Assembly (NCBI GenBank): GCA_035772405.1
Contig: JAYKKM010000350.1
Span: 1,488,001-1,552,000 of the forward strand
DNA from: Chrysogorgia sp. JL179-B06
Taxonomy: Eukaryota; Cnidaria; Anthozoa; Scleralcyonacea; Chrysogorgiidae
Length of the DNA stretch: 64,000 nt
Direction: 5' to 3'
Position numbers and translations under genes: made by a program. Under the pieces are notes generated by a model. It did no database searches. It saw only the letters and a list, made by a program, of their open reading frames with translations, and was not told where the DNA came from. Below, in pieces: positions 1 through 7,161 of the stretch (within the stretch, counting starts at the first letter, position 1; every line of letters begins with the position of its first letter).

Positions 1-529
1 ATGAAAATCCTTTCTCGAATATCATCACTAACAGTGACCCCTTGAAAAAACTGGTCGCGAGCAAGTTCAACTTTAAAGGAATAATCTGCAGTGGGTAGGC
101 ATGCTCAACGATCTCCATCAGGGTATCTCCAAACGACTCGCAATCCTCATTCTACCTCTGTTGTCGGTCTCCAAGTAATAATTTATAATCTTCTGTTGTC
201 TTACCACTATCAAAGCGACTGGTAAGTTTCGCATAACACTCTTCATAAGACAGTTCAGATGGCAACCGTAATGATTCCACAGCTCGATAACTTGTCTGGT
301 CAAGGTTTAGCATGTGAGCGCTTCTTTCAGTAGATGGTATTTTAACGAGTGCAGCATATTGATTAAACTGAGATAGCCAGGTCTTGAAGTTATGCCCAAC
401 TGAAAACACTCTAGGTGGTTTTACATGAAGTGCTCTCTTAGCTTCTAGTGCATTATCAGAGGCACTACTAGCACTCTTCAAAAGCTTTTGACAGTAACTG
501 AACAAGTTGTTGCATACCTTCGCCTTCAC
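1..529 (-). pseudogene. Ty3/gypsy-like gag remnant
   Basis: A minus-strand reading frame of 125 residues ends at 152, and the homologous reading continues in another frame towards position 1, so the coding sequence is frameshifted. It contains a gag-like core (NFKTWLSQFNQYAALVKI, later LPSELSYEECYAKLTSRF), the pattern of the capsid region of metazoan gypsy-type retrotransposons that assemble the RNA-containing particle. In the shifted frame near 20-80 a typical gag stretch with LARDQFFQGV follows. No zinc knuckle or pol is visible because the window starts inside the element. The family call rests on the overall pattern and on the LTR-like and primer-site-like sequence just upstream on the same strand (661-885). 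Probably a dead copy. Confidence 0.6.
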
Positions 530-674
530 CTCCAGTGGTGGTACTCGTTCCTTCGTTCACATCAACACTAACTTCTCCGAGTGTATTTGACTAAGCCATT
601 TTCGGTTTTTTGATCGTATAAATCCCGCTTTCATGCACACAATTCGTATAGAACTGTTCACTGCTGCCACCAGT

Positions 675-885
675 TGTACTAAATCACGTTTAACTTTATT
701 TCAATGACTGTAATACATCTCAGCACTGATCAATGCACTGGTCTAAAACAACTCGCTCTCCTCTAGTCGCCCCATCTCACATGACACCAACTTCTATGGG
801 AAGTTCAGTGAATTATAGCAACTATTACAAGTATATAAAACCTATAACTGTACTGTACAACCCATCTTAGTTACATCATGTTACA
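675..885 (-). repeat. Candidate gypsy LTR shared by two element ends
   Basis: On the minus strand this 211-bp block begins TGTAACATG and ends GTACA, and contains AATAAA. On its gag side it is followed, after two bases, by a TGGTGGCAGCAG primer-binding-like stretch (complement of 661-672). On the other side it is preceded by a long polypurine tract (complement of 886-908). A 5' LTR should touch only the primer site and a 3' LTR only the purine tract; here one LTR touches both. That suggests two head-to-tail element copies sharing one LTR. No second LTR copy is in the window, so the edges are inferred. 530-660 and 909-1007 hold nothing I recognise. Confidence 0.45.
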
Positions 886-1007
886 CCTATCCTCCCTCCC
901 TTTTTCTTCTTTCTAACTTGTAATGTCGCAATACAGTACTTGATATATCATCATCACTTCATATATGGCCATCCTGTCAGATTACTCCTCTTAAGAAATA
1001 TTGTTCA

Positions 1008-1013
1008 TCTTAG
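1008..1013. repeat. Polinton target-site duplication, left copy
   Basis: TCTTAG immediately precedes the left tip and the same six bases immediately follow the right tip at 16597-16602. Polintons make 6-bp duplications, so this fixes both element ends to the base. Confidence 0.95.
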
Positions 1014-1131
1014 AGTAGTATAGAGAGTGGGGCTATGAGCTCAACGAAGCGACACCGAATTTTGCCAAATCACGATTTGACAAAATTCGGTGACACTTTG
1101 GTAAGCTCGTACCCCACTCTCTATACTACTA
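1014..1131. repeat. Terminal near-palindrome (hairpin-capable tip)
   Basis: The outermost 118 bp reads almost the same on both strands. It starts AGTAGTATAGAGAGTGGGG and ends CCCCACTCTCTATACTACT, with inner arms ACCGAATTTTG and CAAAATTCGGT around CCAAATCACGATTTG. Mismatches cluster where one arm has AACGAAGCGAC and the other a different stretch. The right tip keeps the same order but lacks the outer part of the second arm. The shape resembles hairpin telomeres of parvoviruses and some linear viral genomes; function is inference. Confidence 0.85.
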
Positions 1132-1157
1132 TGGTGGTTTATACCACCCCACCAAAT

Positions 1158-1870
1158 CACAATTCAACAACAAAAAAAAACGATGTCGCTTCATACGCGC
1201 GCGAGAGTCGCGAAACAGTGTCAAATTTGTACCAAATCGCGAGTCGGTGTCAGTTCATTTCAACACTTTCACAAATTTATGTCAAACTACATCACAATTC
1301 AACAACAACAAAAAAATGATGTCGCTTCATACGCGCGCGAGAGTCGCGAAACAGTGTCAAATTTGTACCAAATCGCGAGTCGGTGTCAGTTCATTTCAAC
1401 ACTTTCACAAATTTATGTCAAACTACATTTAGGAAAATCTAGAGTGTCGTTTCAGCACTTTCACAAATTTGCGTAAAACCACATTTAGGGAAATAACCGT
1501 TTCAACACTTTCGCAAATTTATGTCAAACTACATTTAGGAAAATCTAGAGTGTCGTTTCAGCACTTTCACAAATTTAGGAAAATAATCATTTCAACACTT
1601 TCGCAAATTTATGTCAAACTACATTTAGGAAAATCTAGAGTGTCGTTTCAGCACTTTCACAAATTTGTGTAAAACCACATTTAGGAAAATAATCATTTCA
1701 ACACTTTCATAAATTTATGTCAAACCACATTTAGGAAAATGTCGTTTCAGCACTTTCATAAATTTATGTCAAACCACATTTAGAAAAATAGTCGTTTCAG
1801 CACTCTCACAAATTTATGTCAAACCACATTTAGAAAAATAGTCGTCTCAACGCTTTTACAAATTTATGTA
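1158..1870. repeat. Iterated modules inside the left terminal repeat
   Basis: Two nearly identical modules of about 135 bp (1158-1292, 1293-1427) are followed by about ten units of 34-56 bp starting TTTCAACACTTTC or TTTCAGCACTTTC and containing AAATTTATGTCAAAC(C/T)ACATTTAG. Alternate units tend to carry TCTAGAGTGTCG, suggesting a two-unit higher-order repeat. The mirror-image array at 15950-16460 has fewer units. Short open frames here are translations of the repeats, not genes. Confidence 0.9.
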
Positions 1871-1946
1871 TCGTAAAAGTGTCTCACGCGTGATAAAATT
1901 GCCACCCGTTATGCAAATTAGATTATTGCCACCTGTTAATAATTGA

Positions 1947-2459
1947 TTAGTCCGTTTGTTCACTACTCTCAGTGTTTGTCGTCTCACTTCTAAAATGGTG
2001 ATCGTACACATATTTCGACGTTGTGATTCCTCCCGACAACAAGCCCAAGAAAGGTACGTACGGTGTCACAACCGCGACAATGCTTTCAACGTCTTTCTTT
2101 AGTAGCGAGTCTTTTTGCAACTCGTCGTTTAGTTCGTCAGGGTTCTCTATAGCGTTCAACCCATCCAGTAAGCTAGCGAATTTGCTGATTAACAAGTCGG
2201 TGAGAAAAGCGTTTGCAATCTCCATTCTCTTCAACTCGTATTGACGCCATATCTTGTCGATAACCTTTGCAGACGCTTTTTTAATGTGCGCTTCAGATTG
2301 GCTTACCACACCATCGCTAGACAGTCTTATTAGTTCAGCTCTCTTAACGTCAATGTCCACAGTCGAAGCACCAGCGGTTTGAGTATCCTCAACTAATTCC
2401 TCAATCGTGGGGTTTTCTTCACTTTCGCGTTTCACCATCATGCTATTACTTATACCCAT
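1947..2459 (-). CDS. Polinton hypothetical protein with C-terminal hydrophobic segment
   Basis: 170 residues from ATG at 2459. The N-terminal third is acidic, the middle is helix-rich and charged (VIDKIWRQYELKRMEIANAF), and residues about 128-147 form a hydrophobic stretch (VVTPYVPFLGLLSGGI) that could be a membrane anchor. I do not recognise the family. It lies three bases downstream of the packaging ATPase gene on the same strand, so it may be co-transcribed. Its last part lies inside the left terminal repeat and is therefore present again at 15647-15881. The frame is intact here, and the 24-bp difference between the copies is in frame, which hints at coding selection. Confidence 0.65.
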   Translation of the reverse strand: MGISNSMMVKRESEENPTIEELVEDTQTAGASTVDIDVKRAELIRLSSDGVVSQSEAHIKKASAKVIDKIWRQYELKRMEIANAFLTDLLISKFASLLDGLNAIENPDELNDELQKDSLLKKDVESIVAVVTPYVPFLGLLSGGITTSKYVYDHHFRSETTNTESSEQTD

Positions 2460-2462
2460 ATT

Positions 2463-3062
2463 TTATTGCGGAATAACAACTTCGTGATTGTATGGATAGC
2501 GTAGTGAGATTTCGAGTCTAGCGTACTTATTATTTTTTAGTGCGGTCACAATCGTCGATGCTTCCTCTTTGCTAATGTTTCCAAGGTAATCGTCAATAAC
2601 AACCTTCATATCACTCCTGCTCAGACAGTAAAAGCAAATGAGCTTACTTATGTTTTCTCTATACGGTTTTGCGATTGACGTTAGTTGTTGTGTGATGACA
2701 ATAACGCTCAACGTAAAATGTCGCACGCTAAAAGCTAAGTTGACTAATTGACTAGTCCTATTCTTGACGTCCTGTCCACTTGCACAGTCGTCCAACACAA
2801 TCAGAGTGTTAGTGCCTTTAAAAGCTTCAGTCACATACTTGAGAACAGCGTCGACATTGTCTTGTGCACAGTCTATCGCTAGCACGTCAGGGTCACGTAC
2901 ATATTTCCAATCTTGATACGCTTTATTCCACTCAAAAGTGGGGCAAATCAACACAATGTAGTCAAACTTACCGCGATACTCAGATTCCAGTGTGTTGAGT
3001 AGGTAATGTGTCTTACCACAAGCTGTCATCCCAACAATTAACATATTAAACTGAGTCTCCAT
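2463..3062 (-). CDS. A32-like (FtsK/HerA) DNA-packaging ATPase
   Basis: 199 residues from ATG at 3062. A Walker A P-loop GMTACGKTHYLL occupies residues 11-22 and a Walker B TLIVLDDCA about residues 86-94, followed by a motif-rich region (NLAFSVRHF, VIVITQQLTSI) typical of the poxvirus A32/Polinton packaging ATPase family. That family pumps genomic DNA into preformed capsids. The length is close to what is usual for Polinton ATPases and no stop or frameshift is seen. The gene lies between the capsid C-terminal fragment and the 170-residue hypothetical gene, all on the minus strand. A packaging ATPase next to capsid genes is the expected Polinton order. Confidence 0.93.
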   Translation of the reverse strand: METQFNMLIVGMTACGKTHYLLNTLESEYRGKFDYIVLICPTFEWNKAYQDWKYVRDPDVLAIDCAQDNVDAVLKYVTEAFKGTNTLIVLDDCASGQDVKNRTSQLVNLAFSVRHFTLSVIVITQQLTSIAKPYRENISKLICFYCLSRSDMKVVIDDYLGNISKEEASTIVTALKNNKYARLEISLRYPYNHEVVIPQ

Positions 3063-3077
3063 TAAATTGCGTTTGAT

Positions 3078-3435
3078 TTAATACTGGATTGATTGCAACC
3101 CGTTGTTCATGAAGTTGACTAATCCGTCACTCATCACAAACACCCTACACATAACATTCGCAGTCGTCGCTTTCTTAGTGATCTCAAGAAGCACACCAGA
3201 TTGTGTTCACAATTTTCTTGCCAACGCTCCTCAAGTCAATGACCAACGCAAAACCGCTTTGGTAGAACTTCTGTATGGTCATGAACTGAGCGTGTTCTTC
3301 ACCTAACCCAAACAGTCGTTTCGCTTCTGCGTAGAACTTCGATTTCGGAATGCCTTGTGAGTACACGCTATTTGGCACACCTTCAATTGTGACTCTAACA
3401 CTCTCGATATTCGGATAAAGAAACTCCTCACTGTC
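3078..3435 (-). pseudogene. Major capsid protein, C-terminal fragment (frameshifted)
   Basis: Bases 3324-3435 are identical, in reverse orientation, to 9449-9560 inside the capsid gene on the plus strand. Downstream on the minus strand the reading continues AKRLFGLGEEHAQFMTIQKF and FALVIDLRS, then breaks. After a one-base shift near 3200 it resumes with GVLLEITKKATTANVMCR and runs to a stop at 3078-3080. That tail looks like the end of a Polinton double-jelly-roll capsid protein, and it is absent from the plus-strand copy. This is therefore the detached 3' end of the capsid gene. The frameshift makes it non-functional as it stands. The fold assignment is from pattern recognition and needs a profile search. 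Confidence 0.7.
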
Positions 3436-3912
3436 ACACCATTGCATACTCGGACAGTTAAAATGAAGACCTGACTCAAGTGGGAATGGTGTTAACTCAG
3501 AGGACAGAAAACTACGACCTTGGCTGCTAGTGTTAATAATAGGACCATAGGTTGGGTTGTTTTGCACTAACATACTTGTCGCGTCACCAATGGCTTTCAC
3601 TTTGGTGGTGTTATTATGGAAGTCTACGTTTTTCATGACGTGTGTGTTGGTGTTGAAGTTGAGCACGACGTTGTGGTGTCGCACTTTGAAGTAAAGCGGT
3701 AAATACAATTGCTCTAAGACTTTTTTATTGATAGCGTCAAGGTCGTCGACTGGGTCTGCTATGTTTTTGATCGCTGAGCCTTGCATGTCGATGGGTCCAG
3801 ACATCCTTCCACCAGTCGCACTTAATTTGGGATCCTCGTCCAGATGCCTTTTCGTTCTCTTTAGTATTTTATCATGAGGGTCGCCAGACTCATACCCATA
3901 GTTTAGACTCAT
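3184..3912 (-). CDS. Fiber-like protein fused to a capsid fragment (chimeric)
   Basis: An open frame of 242 residues from ATG at 3912. The N-terminal part contains GGRMSGPIDMQGSAIKN followed by ADPVDDLDAINKK, the same motif seen at the start of many phage and virus tail-fibre proteins and in Polinton/adintovirus-like fibre candidates. From 3435 downstream the frame enters the 112-bp copy of the capsid gene, so the C-terminal 80 or so residues belong to another protein. The original C-terminus of the fibre protein is missing from the window. I see a rearrangement product, not a designed fusion; whether it is translated is unknown. Confidence 0.65.
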   Translation of the reverse strand: MSLNYGYESGDPHDKILKRTKRHLDEDPKLSATGGRMSGPIDMQGSAIKNIADPVDDLDAINKKVLEQLYLPLYFKVRHHNVVLNFNTNTHVMKNVDFHNNTTKVKAIGDATSMLVQNNPTYGPIINTSSQGRSFLSSELTPFPLESGLHFNCPSMQWCDSEEFLYPNIESVRVTIEGVPNSVYSQGIPKSKFYAEAKRLFGLGEEHAQFMTIQKFYQSGFALVIDLRSVGKKIVNTIWCAS

Positions 3913-3917
3913 CACTA

Positions 3918-5336
3918 TTACTTCAAGGTGTATTTACTTACTAGATAGCCAGAGACTGCTGAGAACCCTAACACTATCGCTAACGTTGTCGTGTCTGACT
4001 TACTTGTGGTGGTGGTAGTGCGTGCTATTTGATTGGTCGCTGTTCTCTGTGGTGTGGTTAGAGTCTCCAAGTGAGTCACCACATTTTCTTGGTGGACTTT
4101 TTTAACCACAGTCGTTGGTGTGGTTGCATTCAAGCGAGTGTTCACTCCAAATCTCATGGACTCTGTGGCAATCTTTAATAAGTTGTTGTACCCAGCGATT
4201 TTGTTCTTGAGTATCACCACGTTACTTGGCATTAACCATGTAGACGGCGACACTGCGAGATTTTGGACAACGTTTGTGTCTCTAATCGATTTATTCATGT
4301 TGAGAATCCATGTCGACACGTCGTAGTTGACAACACTGTCAGCAAACAACTTGCGGAACTCTTGTTGGGTCTCTAGACTTCCTGCAGAACCACCAACGAC
4401 TGATACACGTGTTCTCAATTGTGCACCAAGTGTGGAGTACACAAAGGCTTCTATGCTTTGATTTAGATATTGCAACCCAATGTTGGTAAAGCCGTCTGAC
4501 AATCGCGCGACGTATCGTTTATAATCGTTATGGGTGTCGTTGAGTGTGTAGACTCTGGTTTCACCTAGAGTGCCATCGCTCAGGACTTTACTTTGGTAGT
4601 AATGTTTTCTGGGGATCTTGGAAATCTTACCATACAATTCGTAAGCGTTGAATTCTCTACTTATTGATTTCATAGTCTCACCACCTTCCATTCTTCTGAG
4701 AAGTCTCCTAATGGTGAAGTACATATGAAATCTCATCACGCTTGTGATCACAGGGTGAACTTCTTGTGACACTGATAGATGTTGCAGTGAGACTCCACAA
4801 CAGAAACTCGCACAATACGTCGCAAACACAACACGGTAGTAAGATTCATTGTCGTCCCACTTCGACATGGTCTTTGACGTGGTGATTTGTAAGGTTGGTA
4901 GCTTTGACATGAAGTAGCTATTTTGGTTAACGAAGACTTTGAAGTTATTCACTGGATAATTCAACACATTTTCCGTTGGATAGCCATCCCAAAGCCCCCA
5001 GTGGTTCTTGTGACCTTTTGGTAGTGGTTGGATAGTTCCACGGCCTTGCCATATTATTGGGAACTTACTATTGTGTAACCACTTCCACATGTTCCTATCA
5101 TTTTTGAAGGTTGCGCTGGTTATGTCTGTGCTGAGGATGTCGTTGTTTTTGAAGTATACGTCAACACCTAGGATCTTACCATCTTGCGAAATATTTGGAT
5201 CGAACTCGAATTTGCTTAAAGTAGCGTGGGGGTACTTTTTGACGAGGTCTGCCTTCGCGTCGTGTGTAGCCTTCGATGTGTTCACCATCGCACGCTCGTA
5301 GTACTTCCCATAGTAGTCGTGAAGGGCTCTCTGCAT
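3918..5336 (-). CDS. Polinton structural protein candidate with C-terminal anchor
   Basis: 472 residues if started at ATG 5336, chosen because upstream extension would overlap the divergent gene at 5344; an open frame does extend further. The body is rich in aromatic residues (HWGLWDGYPTENVLNY, FATYCASFCCGVSLQHL). The tail is a Thr-rich linker followed by a single hydrophobic segment (TLAIVLGFSAVSGYLVSKY) at the extreme C-terminus, suggesting a tail-anchored membrane or virion protein. I do not recognise a named family. It sits between the fibre-like gene and a divergent minor-capsid candidate, which supports a structural role. No stop or frameshift is present. Confidence 0.7.
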   Translation of the reverse strand: MQRALHDYYGKYYERAMVNTSKATHDAKADLVKKYPHATLSKFEFDPNISQDGKILGVDVYFKNNDILSTDITSATFKNDRNMWKWLHNSKFPIIWQGRGTIQPLPKGHKNHWGLWDGYPTENVLNYPVNNFKVFVNQNSYFMSKLPTLQITTSKTMSKWDDNESYYRVVFATYCASFCCGVSLQHLSVSQEVHPVITSVMRFHMYFTIRRLLRRMEGGETMKSISREFNAYELYGKISKIPRKHYYQSKVLSDGTLGETRVYTLNDTHNDYKRYVARLSDGFTNIGLQYLNQSIEAFVYSTLGAQLRTRVSVVGGSAGSLETQQEFRKLFADSVVNYDVSTWILNMNKSIRDTNVVQNLAVSPSTWLMPSNVVILKNKIAGYNNLLKIATESMRFGVNTRLNATTPTTVVKKVHQENVVTHLETLTTPQRTATNQIARTTTTTSKSDTTTLAIVLGFSAVSGYLVSKYTLK

Positions 5337-5343
5337 ATATATA

Positions 5344-6045
5344 ATGTACCGTATGTTATACACAATGCGAAAGTTGACGGTATTCATTGAAGGCGCAGAA
5401 AAAGTGGTGTCCTTTGACAACGCAATAATGATCGTGAGTGATAACCCATACATTATGGTTAAGACAGCCACTGTGTTTTGGGACTACGACAACGTATTGG
5501 CAAACACAATCGACTTTTCCCTCGGTAGTCTCTTGCGGTTCTCAGTGCCTCAGGGACACTATAACTTCAACGCGTTGGTTGAGTACATGAAACTCCAGGT
5601 CTCCGACATAAGACCAAGCGTGCCAAGTCTTGAGATAGAGAAAATCCCATCTGGTGGATGTAGAGTAAAGACTGTAGCCCCGTTTAGATTGCTGGGGGTT
5701 GGACCTCTCCTTGGCTTTGCAGAAAATACGTTAATCCAAGGGAAGGAGTGGCACGTCAGCCCAAACAAGGTTAATATGTACAGAGGTCTGAAGTACATAG
5801 AAGTTTCATGTGACATTGTTGACCCTGAAAGTAACGTAGGTACTGATGGGAAGCGTAGCGACGTGATCACAACGTTGCCAATACCCACCGAGCAGTCTTT
5901 GAAGGGGTCAGTACAACGTCACGTGGACATTGAATCCAAGGTGAGTATTAAAAAAGGTGTTTACTCGAGTATGACATTTCGTGTCAAACCAAATAACGAC
6001 GATCTTAAAATTGGCGCGGTGCTATTGGAACTGTATGTAGTGTGA
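5344..6045 (+). CDS. Minor capsid (penton-like) protein candidate
   Basis: 233 residues from ATG 5344, only seven bases from the start of the divergent minus-strand gene, so both must share a tiny control region (TATATATAATG). The sequence is beta-rich with no membrane segment. The pattern LLGF..., SPNKVNMYRGLKYIEVSCDI, then SDVITTLPIP and a C-terminal GAVLLELYVV resembles the single-jelly-roll minor capsid proteins I associate with Polintons of cnidarians and other invertebrates. Such proteins form the capsid vertices. The stop at 6043-6045 is five bases before the integrase ATG. Assignment is by pattern and position only. Confidence 0.6.
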   Translation: MYRMLYTMRKLTVFIEGAEKVVSFDNAIMIVSDNPYIMVKTATVFWDYDNVLANTIDFSLGSLLRFSVPQGHYNFNALVEYMKLQVSDIRPSVPSLEIEKIPSGGCRVKTVAPFRLLGVGPLLGFAENTLIQGKEWHVSPNKVNMYRGLKYIEVSCDIVDPESNVGTDGKRSDVITTLPIPTEQSLKGSVQRHVDIESKVSIKKGVYSSMTFRVKPNNDDLKIGAVLLELYVV

Positions 6046-6050
6046 ATTAT

Positions 6051-7103
6051 ATGGAACTTGGTGTGGAGACAGAGCAAGGGTTGCGAGACATTTACTACAA
6101 TCCTAAGACAGGGTTCAGTGGTGTAGAGAAATTGTACCAACGCGCATTGGGAGACAGATTGAAAGTAACTAGAAAAACAGTGAAAGAGTGGTTGACAGCG
6201 CAGGACACCTACACTAGGTACAAACCCATTGTGAGAAGACACAAGTTCCGCACGACCTTTGTTGATTACCTTGGTGAAGAGCTCCAAATGGACCTAGTGG
6301 ACATGAGTAAGTACTCAAAACAGAATGGAGGTTATTATTGGATACTAACAGGCATTGAAATATTGAGTAGATACGCTTTTGGCATTGCGGTTTACAGAAA
6401 AGACACTAAGAACATGGTTGAGGCTGTTAGAAAGTTGTTGAATGATTTTAAAGATCGGTTTGGAGCTACGCCTAAGTTAACTCAATTTGATGATGGACTT
6501 GAATTATACCACGTTGGGGTGAAAAGTTTGTTGAAAGAACACGACGTTAAATATTTCAGCACAAAGAGTGACAAGAAGGCTGCTGTTGTCGAACGTTTTA
6601 ATAGAAGTCTCAAGAGTATTATGTGGAAGTACTTTTACGCTCGTGGGACATACAAGTGGATTGACGTTTTGGATCAACTTGTGGACAATTACAATAGCAA
6701 TGTGAATCGAAGCATTATGATGAAACCAAAGGATGTCAATGAGTCGAACGAAGGTGAGGTGTGGACCACTTTGTTTGGTCATCAATTCGCAGACAACCCA
6801 TTGCCGAAGTTTAGAGTTGGCAAATCAGTGAGAATTAGTAAATACAAGAGCGTGTTCACAAAGGGCTACGAAGCCAACTTCACTGAAGAGCTGTTTAAAG
6901 TGGTAAAGGTTATTCGTGGTGATCCGAACGTGTACGAAATTGAGGACATAAGTGGTGAACAGATCATTGGGAAGTTTTATGAACAGGAATTGTCGCTGGT
7001 TAATAAGAAACCTGGTGACGACGTGTATAGAGTTGAAAAAGTGCTGAAAAGAAAGAAGAGTCAGAGGAAAGAAGATGGCGTTGGTCAAATGGTTAGGTTA
7101 TGA
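6051..7103 (+). CDS. Polinton integrase (retrovirus-like DDE)
   Basis: 350 residues from ATG 6051. After an N-terminal helical region lies an RNase-H-fold core: LQMDLVDMSKY gives the first catalytic Asp (about residue 81), LTQFDDGLELY the second (about 147), and AAVVERFNRSLK the Glu (about 181), a D,D(33)E arrangement. The C-terminal part (EELFKVVKVI, NVYEIEDISGEQIIGKF) resembles the chromo-like or beta-barrel tail of this family. The enzyme catalyses strand transfer of element ends into target DNA, giving the 6-bp duplication seen here. All three acidic residues and full length are kept, so this gene may still encode active protein. It starts directly after the minor-capsid candidate. Confidence 0.94.
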   Translation: MELGVETEQGLRDIYYNPKTGFSGVEKLYQRALGDRLKVTRKTVKEWLTAQDTYTRYKPIVRRHKFRTTFVDYLGEELQMDLVDMSKYSKQNGGYYWILTGIEILSRYAFGIAVYRKDTKNMVEAVRKLLNDFKDRFGATPKLTQFDDGLELYHVGVKSLLKEHDVKYFSTKSDKKAAVVERFNRSLKSIMWKYFYARGTYKWIDVLDQLVDNYNSNVNRSIMMKPKDVNESNEGEVWTTLFGHQFADNPLPKFRVGKSVRISKYKSVFTKGYEANFTEELFKVVKVIRGDPNVYEIEDISGEQIIGKFYEQELSLVNKKPGDDVYRVEKVLKRKKSQRKEDGVGQMVRL

Positions 7104-7161
7104 AAGCAAACATAACTCATGGGTACCAGAAAGCGACATTCAAAATGTGAGCTAATGTAAT

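Larger units (their letters stand above)
1014..2205. repeat. Polinton left inverted terminal repeat
   Basis: About 1.19 kb that matches the reverse complement of 15647-16596. Order inward: 118-bp palindromic tip, two copies of a roughly 135-bp module containing CGCGCGAGAGTCGCG, about ten 34-56-bp tandem units built on TTTCA(A/G)CACTTTC, a short unique stretch, and the 3' part of the 1947-2459 gene. It is longer than the right repeat because it has more tandem units, the second arm of the tip palindrome, and 24 coding bases missing on the right. Confidence 0.93.

Noticed and set aside
1035..1672. Several open frames of 60-97 codons in the left terminal repeat (mirror frames at 16156-16548)
   Set aside because: They are translations of tandem repeats, repeat the same peptides, and are mirrored at the other end. 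No independent coding signal.
1380..1870. Regularly spaced repeats as a CRISPR array
   Set aside because: The units are contiguous without unique spacers, lie in a transposon terminal repeat, and the genome is eukaryotic.
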